Source: Paracoccus aestuariivivens (GTDB taxonomy: Bacteria > Pseudomonadota > Alphaproteobacteria > Rhodobacterales > Rhodobacteraceae). Taken from it: 64,000 nt of DNA. Every line of letters begins with the position of its first letter. Position 1 is the first letter of the stretch. The stretch is taken from assembly GCF_009711225.1 (NCBI RefSeq), contig NZ_WMIE01000018.1, positions 1-64,000 on the forward strand, in the 5' to 3' direction. The notes under the pieces are model-generated. The model saw only the letters and a program-made list of their open reading frames with translations. It was not told the DNA's origin and searched no databases. This document shows positions 8,211-15,194 of the stretch, one piece after another. Made by a program: the position numbers and the translations under genes.

Positions 8211-9575
8211 TCAGATATCTATTGTGGCCAGCGCGGCTTCTGCCTCGGCGGCCATTTGGGCCTCATCAAGGCCGGGGAAGGCTTCTCCGTCCCAGACGAT
8301 CCGGCCATTCACCATGGTCAGGTCAGTCGCCATTCCGATCCCCACCCTTGCGATCAAGCTGGCGGGATCGTGGCGCGTCCCGACGTAATCCATCCGACGG
8401 CTGTCGATGGCGAACAGATCCGCCGCCATCCCCGGTGCCAGTTTGCCGATATCGGGACGACCCAGCAGCGATGCACCACCCGAGGTCGCGTAGCCCAGAA
8501 AATCGGCTGGCGCAGGGACCGGATGGTTGCGGGTCGAGGCGACAAGGCATTGCAGCATGTAAGCAGAATGGACGCAGTGCATCAGGTTGGAATTGTCGTT
8601 CGACGCGGCGCCATCGCAGCCGAGCCCGACCCGCACGCCCAATGCGTGCATCGCCGGAATCGGAGTGACTTCGGCGCCGACCAGATAGACCGGCTCGGGG
8701 CAATGCGAGATACCGGTACCCGACGCCGACAACTGCGCAAGTTCCGTCTCGGACAACTCCCAGCCATGGGCGTAGAATGTGTCGGGACCGCAGAAACCCA
8801 TCTCTTCAAGATAATCGACCGTGCGCATCCCGTGGCGGGCGCGGATGACCTCGCTTTCGCCCTCTCCGGCATGGGTGTGCAGGATCAGCCCGTGCTGACG
8901 CGCCAACGCCAGAGATTCCGTGAATGTTTCGCGGTAGCAATTAACCGGCTGACACGGTGCCAGCGCGATCTGGCGCATCGAGAAGCGCGACGGATCATGA
9001 TATGCGCCGACCAACCGTTCGCAATCGGCCAGAAACTCGTCGGTGGTTTCCAGCATCTCGTCGGGGATGGTCGAGCCTTCGGATTTCGGCAAGGTGTTCG
9101 TGCCGCGACCGGCGTGGAAGCGCAGACCGATTTTCTCGGCGGCCTCGAATTGACGATCGACAATGCCTTTTCCTGCCTTACGCGGGAAACAATACTGATG
9201 ATCGAAAGCGGTTGTGCAGCCATGCTTTGCCAGTTCGGCCAGCGCCGTCACCGAGCTATGATAGAAGCAATCCTGGCTCAGACGCGCAAAGATCGGATAG
9301 ATCCGGTCCAACCATTCGATCACCGACAGCTTGGTCCAGTCCAACTCGACACGGTTGCGCACGAAGCATTGGAAAAAATGGTGATGCGTGTTCACAAGGC
9401 CGGGATAAACAAACCAGCCGCGCGCATCGATGACTTCGGTGCCAGCGGGCATTCCTGCCGCAAGGCCCGCGCCGATACCGCTGATGGCGGGACCGTCGAT
9501 CAGGATGTCGACATCGCGCAGGACCTGATCTCCGGTGACGACGGCGGCGCAATCCTTGAGCAGATATCCGGACAT
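8211..9575 (-). CDS. 8-oxoguanine deaminase-like amidohydrolase
   Basis: This 454-residue enzyme is of the TrzA/AtzB/guanine-deaminase branch of metal-dependent amidohydrolases. Visible ligands and active-site motifs are NTHHHFFQ near residue 62, HTHAGEGESE near 235, FYAHGWELSE near 270, and GCDGAASNDNSN near 320, the metal-binding aspartate region. Members hydrolytically deaminate purines such as 8-oxoguanine, guanine or isoguanine in the cytoplasm. The gene abuts the GST-like gene with no gap and is followed by the BMP importer. Together with the oxygenase genes this suggests purine salvage or catabolism. The family is solid; the exact substrate is not proven. Confidence 0.85.
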   Translation of the reverse strand: MSGYLLKDCAAVVTGDQVLRDVDILIDGPAISGIGAGLAAGMPAGTEVIDARGWFVYPGLVNTHHHFFQCFVRNRVELDWTKLSVIEWLDRIYPIFARLSQDCFYHSSVTALAELAKHGCTTAFDHQYCFPRKAGKGIVDRQFEAAEKIGLRFHAGRGTNTLPKSEGSTIPDEMLETTDEFLADCERLVGAYHDPSRFSMRQIALAPCQPVNCYRETFTESLALARQHGLILHTHAGEGESEVIRARHGMRTVDYLEEMGFCGPDTFYAHGWELSETELAQLSASGTGISHCPEPVYLVGAEVTPIPAMHALGVRVGLGCDGAASNDNSNLMHCVHSAYMLQCLVASTRNHPVPAPADFLGYATSGGASLLGRPDIGKLAPGMAADLFAIDSRRMDYVGTRHDPASLIARVGIGMATDLTMVNGRIVWDGEAFPGLDEAQMAAEAEAALATIDI

Positions 9576-10250
9576 TCAGGCAGATTCCTTGCGAACGACA
9601 TCTGGTTGGGGACCGGGTTCCGGCATCAGTTCATGCAGGCGATGGATGCCCGGCATCTCGACAAATCCGGGTAGTCCGCGAACCGCCCGCATCCAGAGCC
9701 GGATCGAGGGATAAGCATCCAGCGGCAGCCCCCCATCCGGTGCCAAAGCGACATAAGGGAAGCAGGCAATGTCGGCGATGGTCGGGCGGTCTCCGGCCAG
9801 AAAAATCCGGCCGCGACGGCGGGCCGCGCTGATCGCGGCCTCGAGCTCGCGCAGGGTCCGCGTAGCTGCAAGCCGCAGCTTCACGATGTCGCCGGGCATC
9901 TGCAGCATGTCATGCAGACGGGCTGCACCGGCAGAATCGGTCAGTCGCTGTGCGAAGGCCAGCCATTGCGCAACTTGCGCCCGCATGGCTGGCTTGTCGT
10001 CCCCCAACCATTCGGGAGCGTGGGTCGCGGCGATATAGGTCAGCATCGCTGTCGACTGGGTCAGAACCAGATCGCCCTCGGTCAGAATCGGAATTGTTCC
10101 CGAAGGATTCAGCGCCAACAATTCCGGTCCACGATGCTCGGCTCCGGGATGGAAATCGACGGGCCGCAATTCCAGCTTGATCCCGGCCAGCGCCGCCATC
10201 AGGCGCACACGATAACAGGACGGCGACAGGATATAATCGTAGAGTTTCAT
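9576..10250 (-). CDS. Glutathione S-transferase-fold protein in the oxygenase operon
   Basis: This 224-residue protein has a thioredoxin-like N-domain (MKLYDYILSPSCYRVRLMAAL, NPSGTIPIL, then LTQSTAMLTYIAA) and an all-helical C-domain. It is related to the zeta/maleylacetoacetate isomerase type, with S-P-S-C-Y-R at the place of the glutathione-activating serine. It overlaps the stop of the catalytic oxygenase gene by 4 bases and directly abuts the deaminase gene. A GST-like protein (NdmE) is an obligatory, probably structural, partner of the split caffeine N7-demethylase NdmC, so an assembly role is as likely here as a transferase role. Confidence 0.85.
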   Translation of the reverse strand: MKLYDYILSPSCYRVRLMAALAGIKLELRPVDFHPGAEHRGPELLALNPSGTIPILTEGDLVLTQSTAMLTYIAATHAPEWLGDDKPAMRAQVAQWLAFAQRLTDSAGAARLHDMLQMPGDIVKLRLAATRTLRELEAAISAARRRGRIFLAGDRPTIADIACFPYVALAPDGGLPLDAYPSIRLWMRAVRGLPGFVEMPGIHRLHELMPEPGPQPDVVRKESA

Positions 10251-11092
10251 GCCGCCACCAATTGCGCGCCGTAAGTATAGCCGTGCCGTTTCAGCCAGCG
10301 CCGATAGGCAATCGAGGTCATATCCGCACGGGTCGGAATTTCCTTGCCGGGGTCCAGCGGCAAAAGCGCCGGAATCTGGTTTTCAAGGATCGAGCGGTCC
10401 TGAACAAAGATCATCTGTTGGAAATGGATCATGTCGGTCATCGAGCTATCGTCATCGAACAGCGCCATCCAAGGCCAGACCTCGCAGGTTTCCTCGGTCA
10501 GGGGCTGGACGAACAGCGTGATGACGTCCCACTCGCCCGGTCGCGGCGGAGAAGTCTTGTAAAGGATCGAGCAGGTCGGGCTGGGCACGCGGTACATATA
10601 CTCGGTGGTGATCCCGCCTTGCGCCGATTTCGCCGCTTGCGGCTGGTAGAATTTCACCTTGGTTGCCCAGACCTCATCGACATCGTCGCGGATCTCGACC
10701 TCGTAACGCTCGACTTCCGTATGCGGCTCGGACCCCAGAATATCCGTGTGAACAAAGGGGAAATGCGCGATGTCCAGAAAATTCTCGACCGCGCGAAGGG
10801 GCGAGCAGCGGACCTTGACGCTGCCCACATCGACCAGCCGGCGTCCCGGTTGATCGGCTTCGGGAATCGGGAACAGATCCTGTTCGGGTTGACCCAAACT
10901 CGTCCAGATATGGCCGTAACGCGAGATGATCGGCAGGATGCGCCCTGCCCCGTCCGTGACACGCGCGCCGCCGGTTTCATCGGTCGCGATATGGATCGGT
11001 TCGCCCAGCAGCAGGCTGTCGCGGCCCTTTTGCGGCAATTGCGCCGCGATCGCAACCGGATACCACTGGTCTCGCATTGCTCCGCCATTCAT
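10247..11092 (-). CDS. Catalytic half of a split Rieske oxygenase (no Rieske ligands)
   Basis: This 281-residue protein has the non-haem iron site of ring-hydroxylating/N-demethylating oxygenases: N104, D107, H110, H115 (ENFLDIAHFPFVH) and the third ligand D232 in QDRSILENQ. Its N-terminus still looks like the edges of a Rieske domain (RDQWYPVAIAAQLP, LLLGEPIHI, ISRYGHIWTSLG), but the central C-x-H and C-x2-H loops are deleted. It therefore cannot hold a [2Fe-2S] cluster itself. The start overlaps the stop of the Rieske gene by ATGA. The architecture is like NdmC of Pseudomonas putida CBB5. It probably hydroxylates or demethylates a purine. Confidence 0.85.
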   Translation of the reverse strand: MNGGAMRDQWYPVAIAAQLPQKGRDSLLLGEPIHIATDETGGARVTDGAGRILPIISRYGHIWTSLGQPEQDLFPIPEADQPGRRLVDVGSVKVRCSPLRAVENFLDIAHFPFVHTDILGSEPHTEVERYEVEIRDDVDEVWATKVKFYQPQAAKSAQGGITTEYMYRVPSPTCSILYKTSPPRPGEWDVITLFVQPLTEETCEVWPWMALFDDDSSMTDMIHFQQMIFVQDRSILENQIPALLPLDPGKEIPTRADMTSIAYRRWLKRHGYTYGAQLVAA

Positions 11093-11712
11093 GCTGCGAA
11101 CTCCTGAACTGATTCCGCCTGACGACGCAGGGCTTCGACAGCGACTGAAACCCGATCCAATTGATCCGGACCAGTCCCGTCAGCCGCAAGGACATGCAGG
11201 TTGCAACCATCGGTCAGCGGCTGGAGCAAAAGAACGACATCGGTTCCACCAAGCGTACCGCGCAGTTCAAGTCCCGTACAACCGAAAGCCGCCGCCACAA
11301 TCGAAGCCGGGACCGTCGTCCGGATGGTGCGAAAGCTTGCAAAACCGGCAAATTCCATAGGAAGATCAGCCGGTTCGGCGTCTTTTTCGGCGACCCAGAC
11401 AATGCCGCCGGATTCAACGACCGCGAATACCGGCACCTTGATCGCCTCGGGCGGGGTCAGTTCCGGATGAGCCGGAATGCGATGGCACTGCCCGCCATCG
11501 CCGTAGCGCCAGCCGTGATAGATGCAGGACAGAAACTCGCCGCGAACGAAGCCGTGCGACAGGCGCATGCCGCGATGGGGGCAGCGATCCGACCAGGCTG
11601 CAATCCGACCCGAGGCGCTGCGCCAGATCACGATATCCTTATCGCCCAGTTGTCCGGGCGCGGCGCTACCTGAGGGAATATCCTGGGAAAGCGCGGCAGG
11701 GGTCCAGTTCAT
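11089..11712 (-). CDS. Stand-alone Rieske [2Fe-2S] protein, electron-transfer half of the split oxygenase
   Basis: This 207-residue protein, from the ATG at 11712 (MNWTPAALSQDIPSG), has an intact Rieske motif: C44, H46, C63, H66 (DRCPHRGMRL ... LSCIYHGW). After about residue 100 it has a short C-terminal part resembling a shrunken oxygenase domain (FAGFASFRTIRTTVPAS, VVLLLQPLTDG), but no iron-binding N-D-H-H set. It must pass electrons to the catalytic protein encoded next, whose start it overlaps. No reductase domain (FAD, NAD or plant-type ferredoxin) is present. An upstream in-frame extension to 11802 is possible but contains no better ribosome-binding site. Confidence 0.85.
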   Translation of the reverse strand: MNWTPAALSQDIPSGSAAPGQLGDKDIVIWRSASGRIAAWSDRCPHRGMRLSHGFVRGEFLSCIYHGWRYGDGGQCHRIPAHPELTPPEAIKVPVFAVVESGGIVWVAEKDAEPADLPMEFAGFASFRTIRTTVPASIVAAAFGCTGLELRGTLGGTDVVLLLQPLTDGCNLHVLAADGTGPDQLDRVSVAVEALRRQAESVQEFAA

Positions 11713-11866
11713 GGCACTCTTATCGTTAATTCGTGTTGAACGGGCCGCTATCATCACAATGAAGCGACAAATGCCATGGCAAATTGCCGCACCGACGTAC
11801 AAAAAGATGAAATGCCGTTACGGCGCTGCTTAATTTTTATCCAGTCGGCATGTGGCAGCTTATCGC

Positions 11867-12100
11867 TCAGGCCGCCTCGCGAACAATCCGCTCGACCCAG
11901 ACATCGATCGGTCCCAGCAGGCAGGCCATTTCCATCGCGTCCAGAAGTGCTGGCGGCCCCTCGACCAGAACCGAGACCGAGTCCGCGCCAGATTCGCGAA
12001 ATCGAGCCGCGACCCCGATCCGGTCGGCATGGCTGCGCACCCACCCCTCGAATGTCGGGGCAGACAGAACGCCTTCGATCACAAATACTTCGGACAACAT
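11867..12100 (-). CDS. Acylphosphatase-like small protein, catalytic arginine apparently lost
   Basis: This 77-residue protein starts MLSEVFVIEGVLSAPTFEGW, with GAGGGA placed just upstream of 12100. Length and pattern (an I-x-G-V segment, a helix, GVAARFRESGADSVSVLVEG, then a second helix) follow the acylphosphatase fold. The usual G-x-x-F-R, whose arginine binds phosphate, is replaced by G-V-L-S-A-P-T-F. Enzymatic activity is therefore doubtful. It lies 154 bases upstream of the Rieske gene on the same strand and may be the first gene of that operon or separate from it. Confidence 0.6.
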   Translation of the reverse strand: MLSEVFVIEGVLSAPTFEGWVRSHADRIGVAARFRESGADSVSVLVEGPPALLDAMEMACLLGPIDVWVERIVREAA

Positions 12101-12245
12101 CTTCCCTCGCGGTGCGGCTGTGGCGGGATGGTTTGCGCGCCTATATAAAGGCGGGCCAGCAAACGGGAACAACGGCAAGAGCCATCAGGCCCGAACCGCA
12201 CAAGGCCACCAACGACCGTATCCCGATTGAATTTTCTAGGAAAGA

Positions 12246-12322
12246 TGGTACCGCCTCCCCGGCTCGAACGGGGGACCTCTAGATCCACAATCTAGCGCTC
12301 TAACCAACTGAGCTAAGGCGGC
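12246..12322 (-). tRNA. tRNA-His (GUG)
   Basis: The minus strand folds into a full cloverleaf of 77 bases including an encoded CCA. The acceptor stem is GCCGCCU/AGGCGGU with a G1:U72 pair. The anticodon stem-loop is CUAGA-UUGUGGA-UCUAG (anticodon GUG) and the T arm is CCCCG-UUCGAGC-CGGGG. The discriminator is A73 rather than the usual C73. This is the non-canonical tRNA-His form known from a large alphaproteobacterial clade. Confidence 0.96.
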
Positions 12323-12438
12323 CTTCTTGGCGGGTTACTATAACCAGATTCCGGGGGATGCAAGCCCGACTTGCCGGAAAATTTTGCGCGATGTAATGAT
12401 TTTTTAACAACCCTCAACAGAAGCCGGAAGGGCCACGC

Positions 12439-12666
12439 ATGAGCCTCAATAGTCAAAGCGATATCGCAGCAAATTTGCAGATCGGTCCGACCGACCGTGG
12501 CATGGTGCGCATCTATGTCGAAGGTGAAGGTGTCGATCTTCCGCTCGACTTCGATCCCGAAGAGGCCGAGGAAATCGCCGAGGAACTTCTGGCTGCGGCC
12601 GAAGCTGCCCGCGAAATTCAGGGCAACGGTGGCAAAGGCGGCTCGGCTAAGAAACCGAAGCGCTGA
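12439..12666 (+). CDS. Small acidic protein, DUF6324-like
   Basis: This 75-residue acidic protein (MSLNSQSDIAANLQIGPTDR...) has a VRIYVEGEGVDLPLDF beta segment and then an acidic helix EEAEEIAEELLAAAEAA. A basic, glycine-rich tail ends in KKPKR. It matches my recollection of the DUF6324 family common in Rhodobacteraceae. GGAAGG lies about nine bases before the ATG. Its 3' end overlaps the 3' end of mmcB by 20 bases in a tail-to-tail arrangement. The function is unknown. Confidence 0.75.
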   Translation: MSLNSQSDIAANLQIGPTDRGMVRIYVEGEGVDLPLDFDPEEAEEIAEELLAAAEAAREIQGNGGKGGSAKKPKR

Positions 12667-13123
12667 CACCCATCGGATCGGTGACCGCGAGCAACCTCGC
12701 GGTCGCAACCCGCGCAATGTCGCGCAAAAGTCGTGTGCGCCGCGCTGCGGCCAGACGGGATTCGGGGGCCATCTGCTGTAGTTCGGCCCCCCAGCTGTCG
12801 GCCCGGATCAGACCGCATCCCTCGGGCAGCAGTTCATCGGGAAAGTCGGTATCGACCGCCCAGAAGAAACGGTCGCAGAACTCCAGATATCCCTGCCATT
12901 TCCGATCAGCCATGAAATCGGCACGGCTGCTTTTGCATTCGACGACCCAAAGCTCGCCTTTGGGCGAGATCGAGATCACATCAACCCGCAAGCCACCTGT
13001 CGGCACAAATTCCAACAGTGGCGCATGACCCAGCGAAGTCAGCATACGCGAAACCCCCCGCGCGAGTCGCTGGCCCGGTTTTCCGAATGCGTCCTGTTCC
13101 AAACCGTCAGCGGGCATCGACAT
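12647..13123 (-). CDS. mmcB: MmcB-family DNA repair protein (PD-(D/E)XK-like), SOS-regulated
   Basis: This protein has 158 residues from the ATG at 13123 (MSMPADGLEQ). The core GLRVDVISISPKGELWVVEC, followed by KSSRADFMADRKWQGYLEF and CDRFFWAVD, has the D...E-x-K layout of restriction-like nucleases. It is diagnostic of MmcB, linked in Caulobacter to mitomycin C resistance under LexA control. The frame stays open back to 13192. I choose 13123 because a perfect LexA box (13135-13149) lies just upstream, and coding sequence through an operator is unlikely. It converges with the small acidic-protein gene. Confidence 0.85.
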   Translation of the reverse strand: MSMPADGLEQDAFGKPGQRLARGVSRMLTSLGHAPLLEFVPTGGLRVDVISISPKGELWVVECKSSRADFMADRKWQGYLEFCDRFFWAVDTDFPDELLPEGCGLIRADSWGAELQQMAPESRLAAARRTRLLRDIARVATARLLAVTDPMGVSASVS

Positions 13124-13134
13124 TTCGGCAGCAT

Positions 13135-13149
13135 GAACCAAATGGGAAC
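13135..13149 (-). promoter_or_regulatory. LexA (SOS) box upstream of mmcB
   Basis: The minus strand reads GTTC-CCATTTG-GTTC, an exact match to the alphaproteobacterial LexA operator GTTC-N7-GTTC. It ends 12 bases before the chosen mmcB start, a position able to block transcription. MmcB is a known SOS gene in alphaproteobacteria, so motif and gene support each other. Confidence 0.8.
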
Positions 13150-13257
13150 ATGCCGCAAGACGCCCCACGCCCGGCTTGCGCATCCACCCCATCAGCCCTA
13201 TTTACGGACGTGGCGGGTTTCTGCTCTTCGCGTGTGCGGCCTTTTTTTCCACTGGCC

Positions 13258-13391
13258 TATAATTTCACCGAGGGGGCTGGCTCTGTCGAGGCCCTGGTCT
13301 CGTTATCTGGTCCCCACCTGGACATCCAGGCTTTCGGGGAAACCTGCGCTGCCACGGTTGCTGCGGTTCCCGCCACTTCCTTCGCCGCCCT
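13258..13391 (+). ncRNA. Candidate small structured RNA with its own promoter
   Basis: In the gap between mmcB and the DUF481 gene the plus strand has a perfect TATAAT at 13258-13263, with no good -35. Starting about 13270, the following 120 bases lack a coding frame but can pair end to end. AGGGGGC at 13271-13277 pairs with GCCGCCCT at 13384-13391 with one bulged G. A central hairpin CCCC..CCTGG-acat-CCAGG..GGGG lies at about 13313-13340. A long rod with an open middle is reminiscent of 6S RNA, but I cannot confirm the family. The GCCGCCCT arm can also pair with the neighbouring terminator arm. Confidence 0.3.
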
Positions 13392-13395
13392 GACT

Positions 13396-13421
13396 GAAAA
13401 AGGGCGGCCCGAAGGCCGCCC
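13396..13421 (-). terminator. Rho-independent terminator of the DUF481 gene
   Basis: A perfect 8-bp stem GGGCGGCC-CGAA-GGCCGCCC at 13402-13421 is followed on the minus strand by a run of five to six T. It lies 34 bases beyond the stop of the minus-strand outer-membrane protein gene. Confidence 0.85.
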
Positions 13422-13454
13422 CAGATCAAGAGAGAGAGAAGGGAAGTTCGGGAC

Positions 13455-14375
13455 TTAGAACCCGTAAACCAGCGACACGCCCAGCGTGTTGTCGGTGCGG
13501 ATTGCACGGTCCGAAACATATTCGGTCTTGTACGAGATGCGGGTCGCGAAGGAATCCGCCATCTTGAAGTTCAGACCCAGTTCGTTGGTCGCGGTATCGT
13601 TCGCGTCCGACGTCAGATAGTCCGTGTCGTTGGTCAGGAACATCGTTTCGTTGAAGCGATGGTAGAAGCGCGACGACACCAGATAACCCACGCCGGTATC
13701 CGAGACGGTTTCCAGCGTTTCGGCAACCGGATCGATTACGTTCACGGCTTTGGTATAACGGATACCCACAGCGGCCTGCATGCGCCATGCGGTGGTCCCG
13801 TTGTTAATGATGCGGTAGCCCGGACCGAAGCCGAAATAGGCGTCCCGTTTCATGCGACCATCGAGATCATCGAAAGTGTCGCCTTCATCAAGGCTGACCG
13901 GATCGTCTGCCAGCGCATCGGTGGTCAAGCGGCCAAGTGCGAAGCCGTAGAAGCGATCATTGATGCTGTACATGCCTTCATAGATGGTCGAGGTTTTATC
14001 GGTGTCTTTCTCACCGTTATTGTCCTCGCCATATTCAAGCAAAATACCGACCGACTGCGAGAACGCGCCTTGGTTGCTTGAAATACGTCCCGAAAGGCTG
14101 AAGTCCTGATTTTCGCTGTTGCCGGTACGGCCGACATAGCTCAGCGCAACCGAACCGAACACGCCTTCGGCGCTGTCCGGAGTGCCGAAACGATACGAAT
14201 CTGCCGAACGGTCGAAGTCGTCGCGAACCGCTTCCTCAACGTCTTTCATGCCTTCATTAACTTGTGAGATGCCGGTCGCGTTCGCACCCGTAGCAATCTC
14301 AGACTGGGCAAAGGCGGGCGAGCTAAGTGCCGCAGCCAAGGCGGTTGCACCAGCAAGGTAAGCAAATGCTTTCAT
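13455..14375 (-). CDS. DUF481-type outer-membrane beta-barrel protein
   Basis: This 306-residue protein has a Sec signal peptide (MKAFAYLAGATALAAALSSP, cleavage near AFA-QS). The mature part has repeated amphipathic beta-strands with alternating aromatic residues and ends in VYGF, the C-terminal aromatic typical of outer-membrane barrels. Patterns such as GSVALSYVGRTGNSENQDFS and TISYKTEY-like strands near the end fit the DUF481/YdiY family. A GGACTGAGAAG site precedes the ATG, and a terminator follows. It is monocistronic. A general outer-membrane role is likely; the substrate or purpose is unknown. Confidence 0.75.
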   Translation of the reverse strand: MKAFAYLAGATALAAALSSPAFAQSEIATGANATGISQVNEGMKDVEEAVRDDFDRSADSYRFGTPDSAEGVFGSVALSYVGRTGNSENQDFSLSGRISSNQGAFSQSVGILLEYGEDNNGEKDTDKTSTIYEGMYSINDRFYGFALGRLTTDALADDPVSLDEGDTFDDLDGRMKRDAYFGFGPGYRIINNGTTAWRMQAAVGIRYTKAVNVIDPVAETLETVSDTGVGYLVSSRFYHRFNETMFLTNDTDYLTSDANDTATNELGLNFKMADSFATRISYKTEYVSDRAIRTDNTLGVSLVYGF

Positions 14376-14820
14376 CTTCTCAGTCCTTTTCTGAACCGTT
14401 TAGTGTCCGTGGCACCTGTATTTATCGCCACGAGCATCTCTGCTGAGACAGAATTAATGCGGCGAGAGAGTCGCTAAAACCCCGTCGAGAAATTGGATTG
14501 CGCTCGCAAAATCGTGAATATTTCGTGCGTGATTAATATCAGCGGAAAATAGCGCACTCAGAATCGTGATGAAACCAAATCTACCATTAATATTTATGTT
14601 GTGATTTTTGTTTATTGTCAGAAACTAATACGCCGTCAGATTGCTCACGAAATGCGTACCGGATGAAACAACGACGCGGACAGGAAATAAGTGACGCGAG
14701 ATTAGGCACGGGTCGACCGTGGCATCCGCGCCATGATTGTTGCGCCAGATCCACAGTTTTCAGCGAATGCTGACTTTTGGTCGGGAACCGTCTGGCCAAG
14801 CGCCGAAACCGCGCGACTGC
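14376..14820. other. Intergenic region, AT-rich, no gene seen
   Basis: This 445-base gap must contain the promoter of the minus-strand DUF481 gene at its left end. Its middle (about 14500-14640) is AT-rich (for example ATTAATATTTATGTTGTG). Short open frames here lack ribosome-binding sites and coding character. Nothing else could be recognised on either strand. Confidence 0.5.
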
Positions 14821-15132
14821 TTACCGCCGATTTCCAGCATTTGCTGGGGAAAGCACGGTTGCATTTTTGCCGATAACCAGCCGACCTCGGCCGTGCGGAG
14901 GTTGGGCGTTGCGATTACCCATCAGCATAACCGAAATCGCGAACTGCACGCCCGAGAATAAAGCTGCATGAAAAAACATCAGCATGAACAAGCCGATCAG
15001 ACCCGAGCCGCTACCGGTCAGCAAGTGCCGCAGCCCTGCGACATCAAGTCCGACGAGCAAGCCGGTAAAAACAGCACCAAGTCCCGCTCCGACCAGAATA
15101 CTGACAAGATAAAGGTGGATGAGCCGGGGCAA
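14821..15132 (-). CDS. Small inner-membrane protein, two to three helices, unknown function
   Basis: This 103-residue protein starts at TTG 15132, chosen because GGAGGA sits four bases upstream; the longer frame to 15189 has no such site. It reads PRLIHLYLVSILVGAGLGAV, then a TGLLVGLDVAGLRHL segment and GLFMLMFFHAALFSGVQFAI, giving two or three transmembrane helices and a basic C-terminus. It lies 62 bases after nusB on the same strand and is probably cotranscribed with the riboflavin genes. I recognise it only as a type common in Rhodobacteraceae genomes. Confidence 0.65.
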   Translation of the reverse strand: MPRLIHLYLVSILVGAGLGAVFTGLLVGLDVAGLRHLLTGSGSGLIGLFMLMFFHAALFSGVQFAISVMLMGNRNAQPPHGRGRLVIGKNATVLSPANAGNRR

Positions 15133-15194
15133 GTGATCCTCCGCGCAATGTCTTGCACAGAGGATAACCTGAAAAAGGGCAATACCCAAGCGCC

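Noticed and set aside
8208..9674. 488-codon plus-strand frame opposite the deaminase
   Set aside because: It mirrors the amidohydrolase gene and runs past its end; no domain is seen and the opposite strand has all metal-binding motifs.
14587..14799. 70-codon minus-strand frame in the gap right of the DUF481 gene
   Set aside because: No ribosome-binding site, no coding character and AT-rich promoter-like surroundings.
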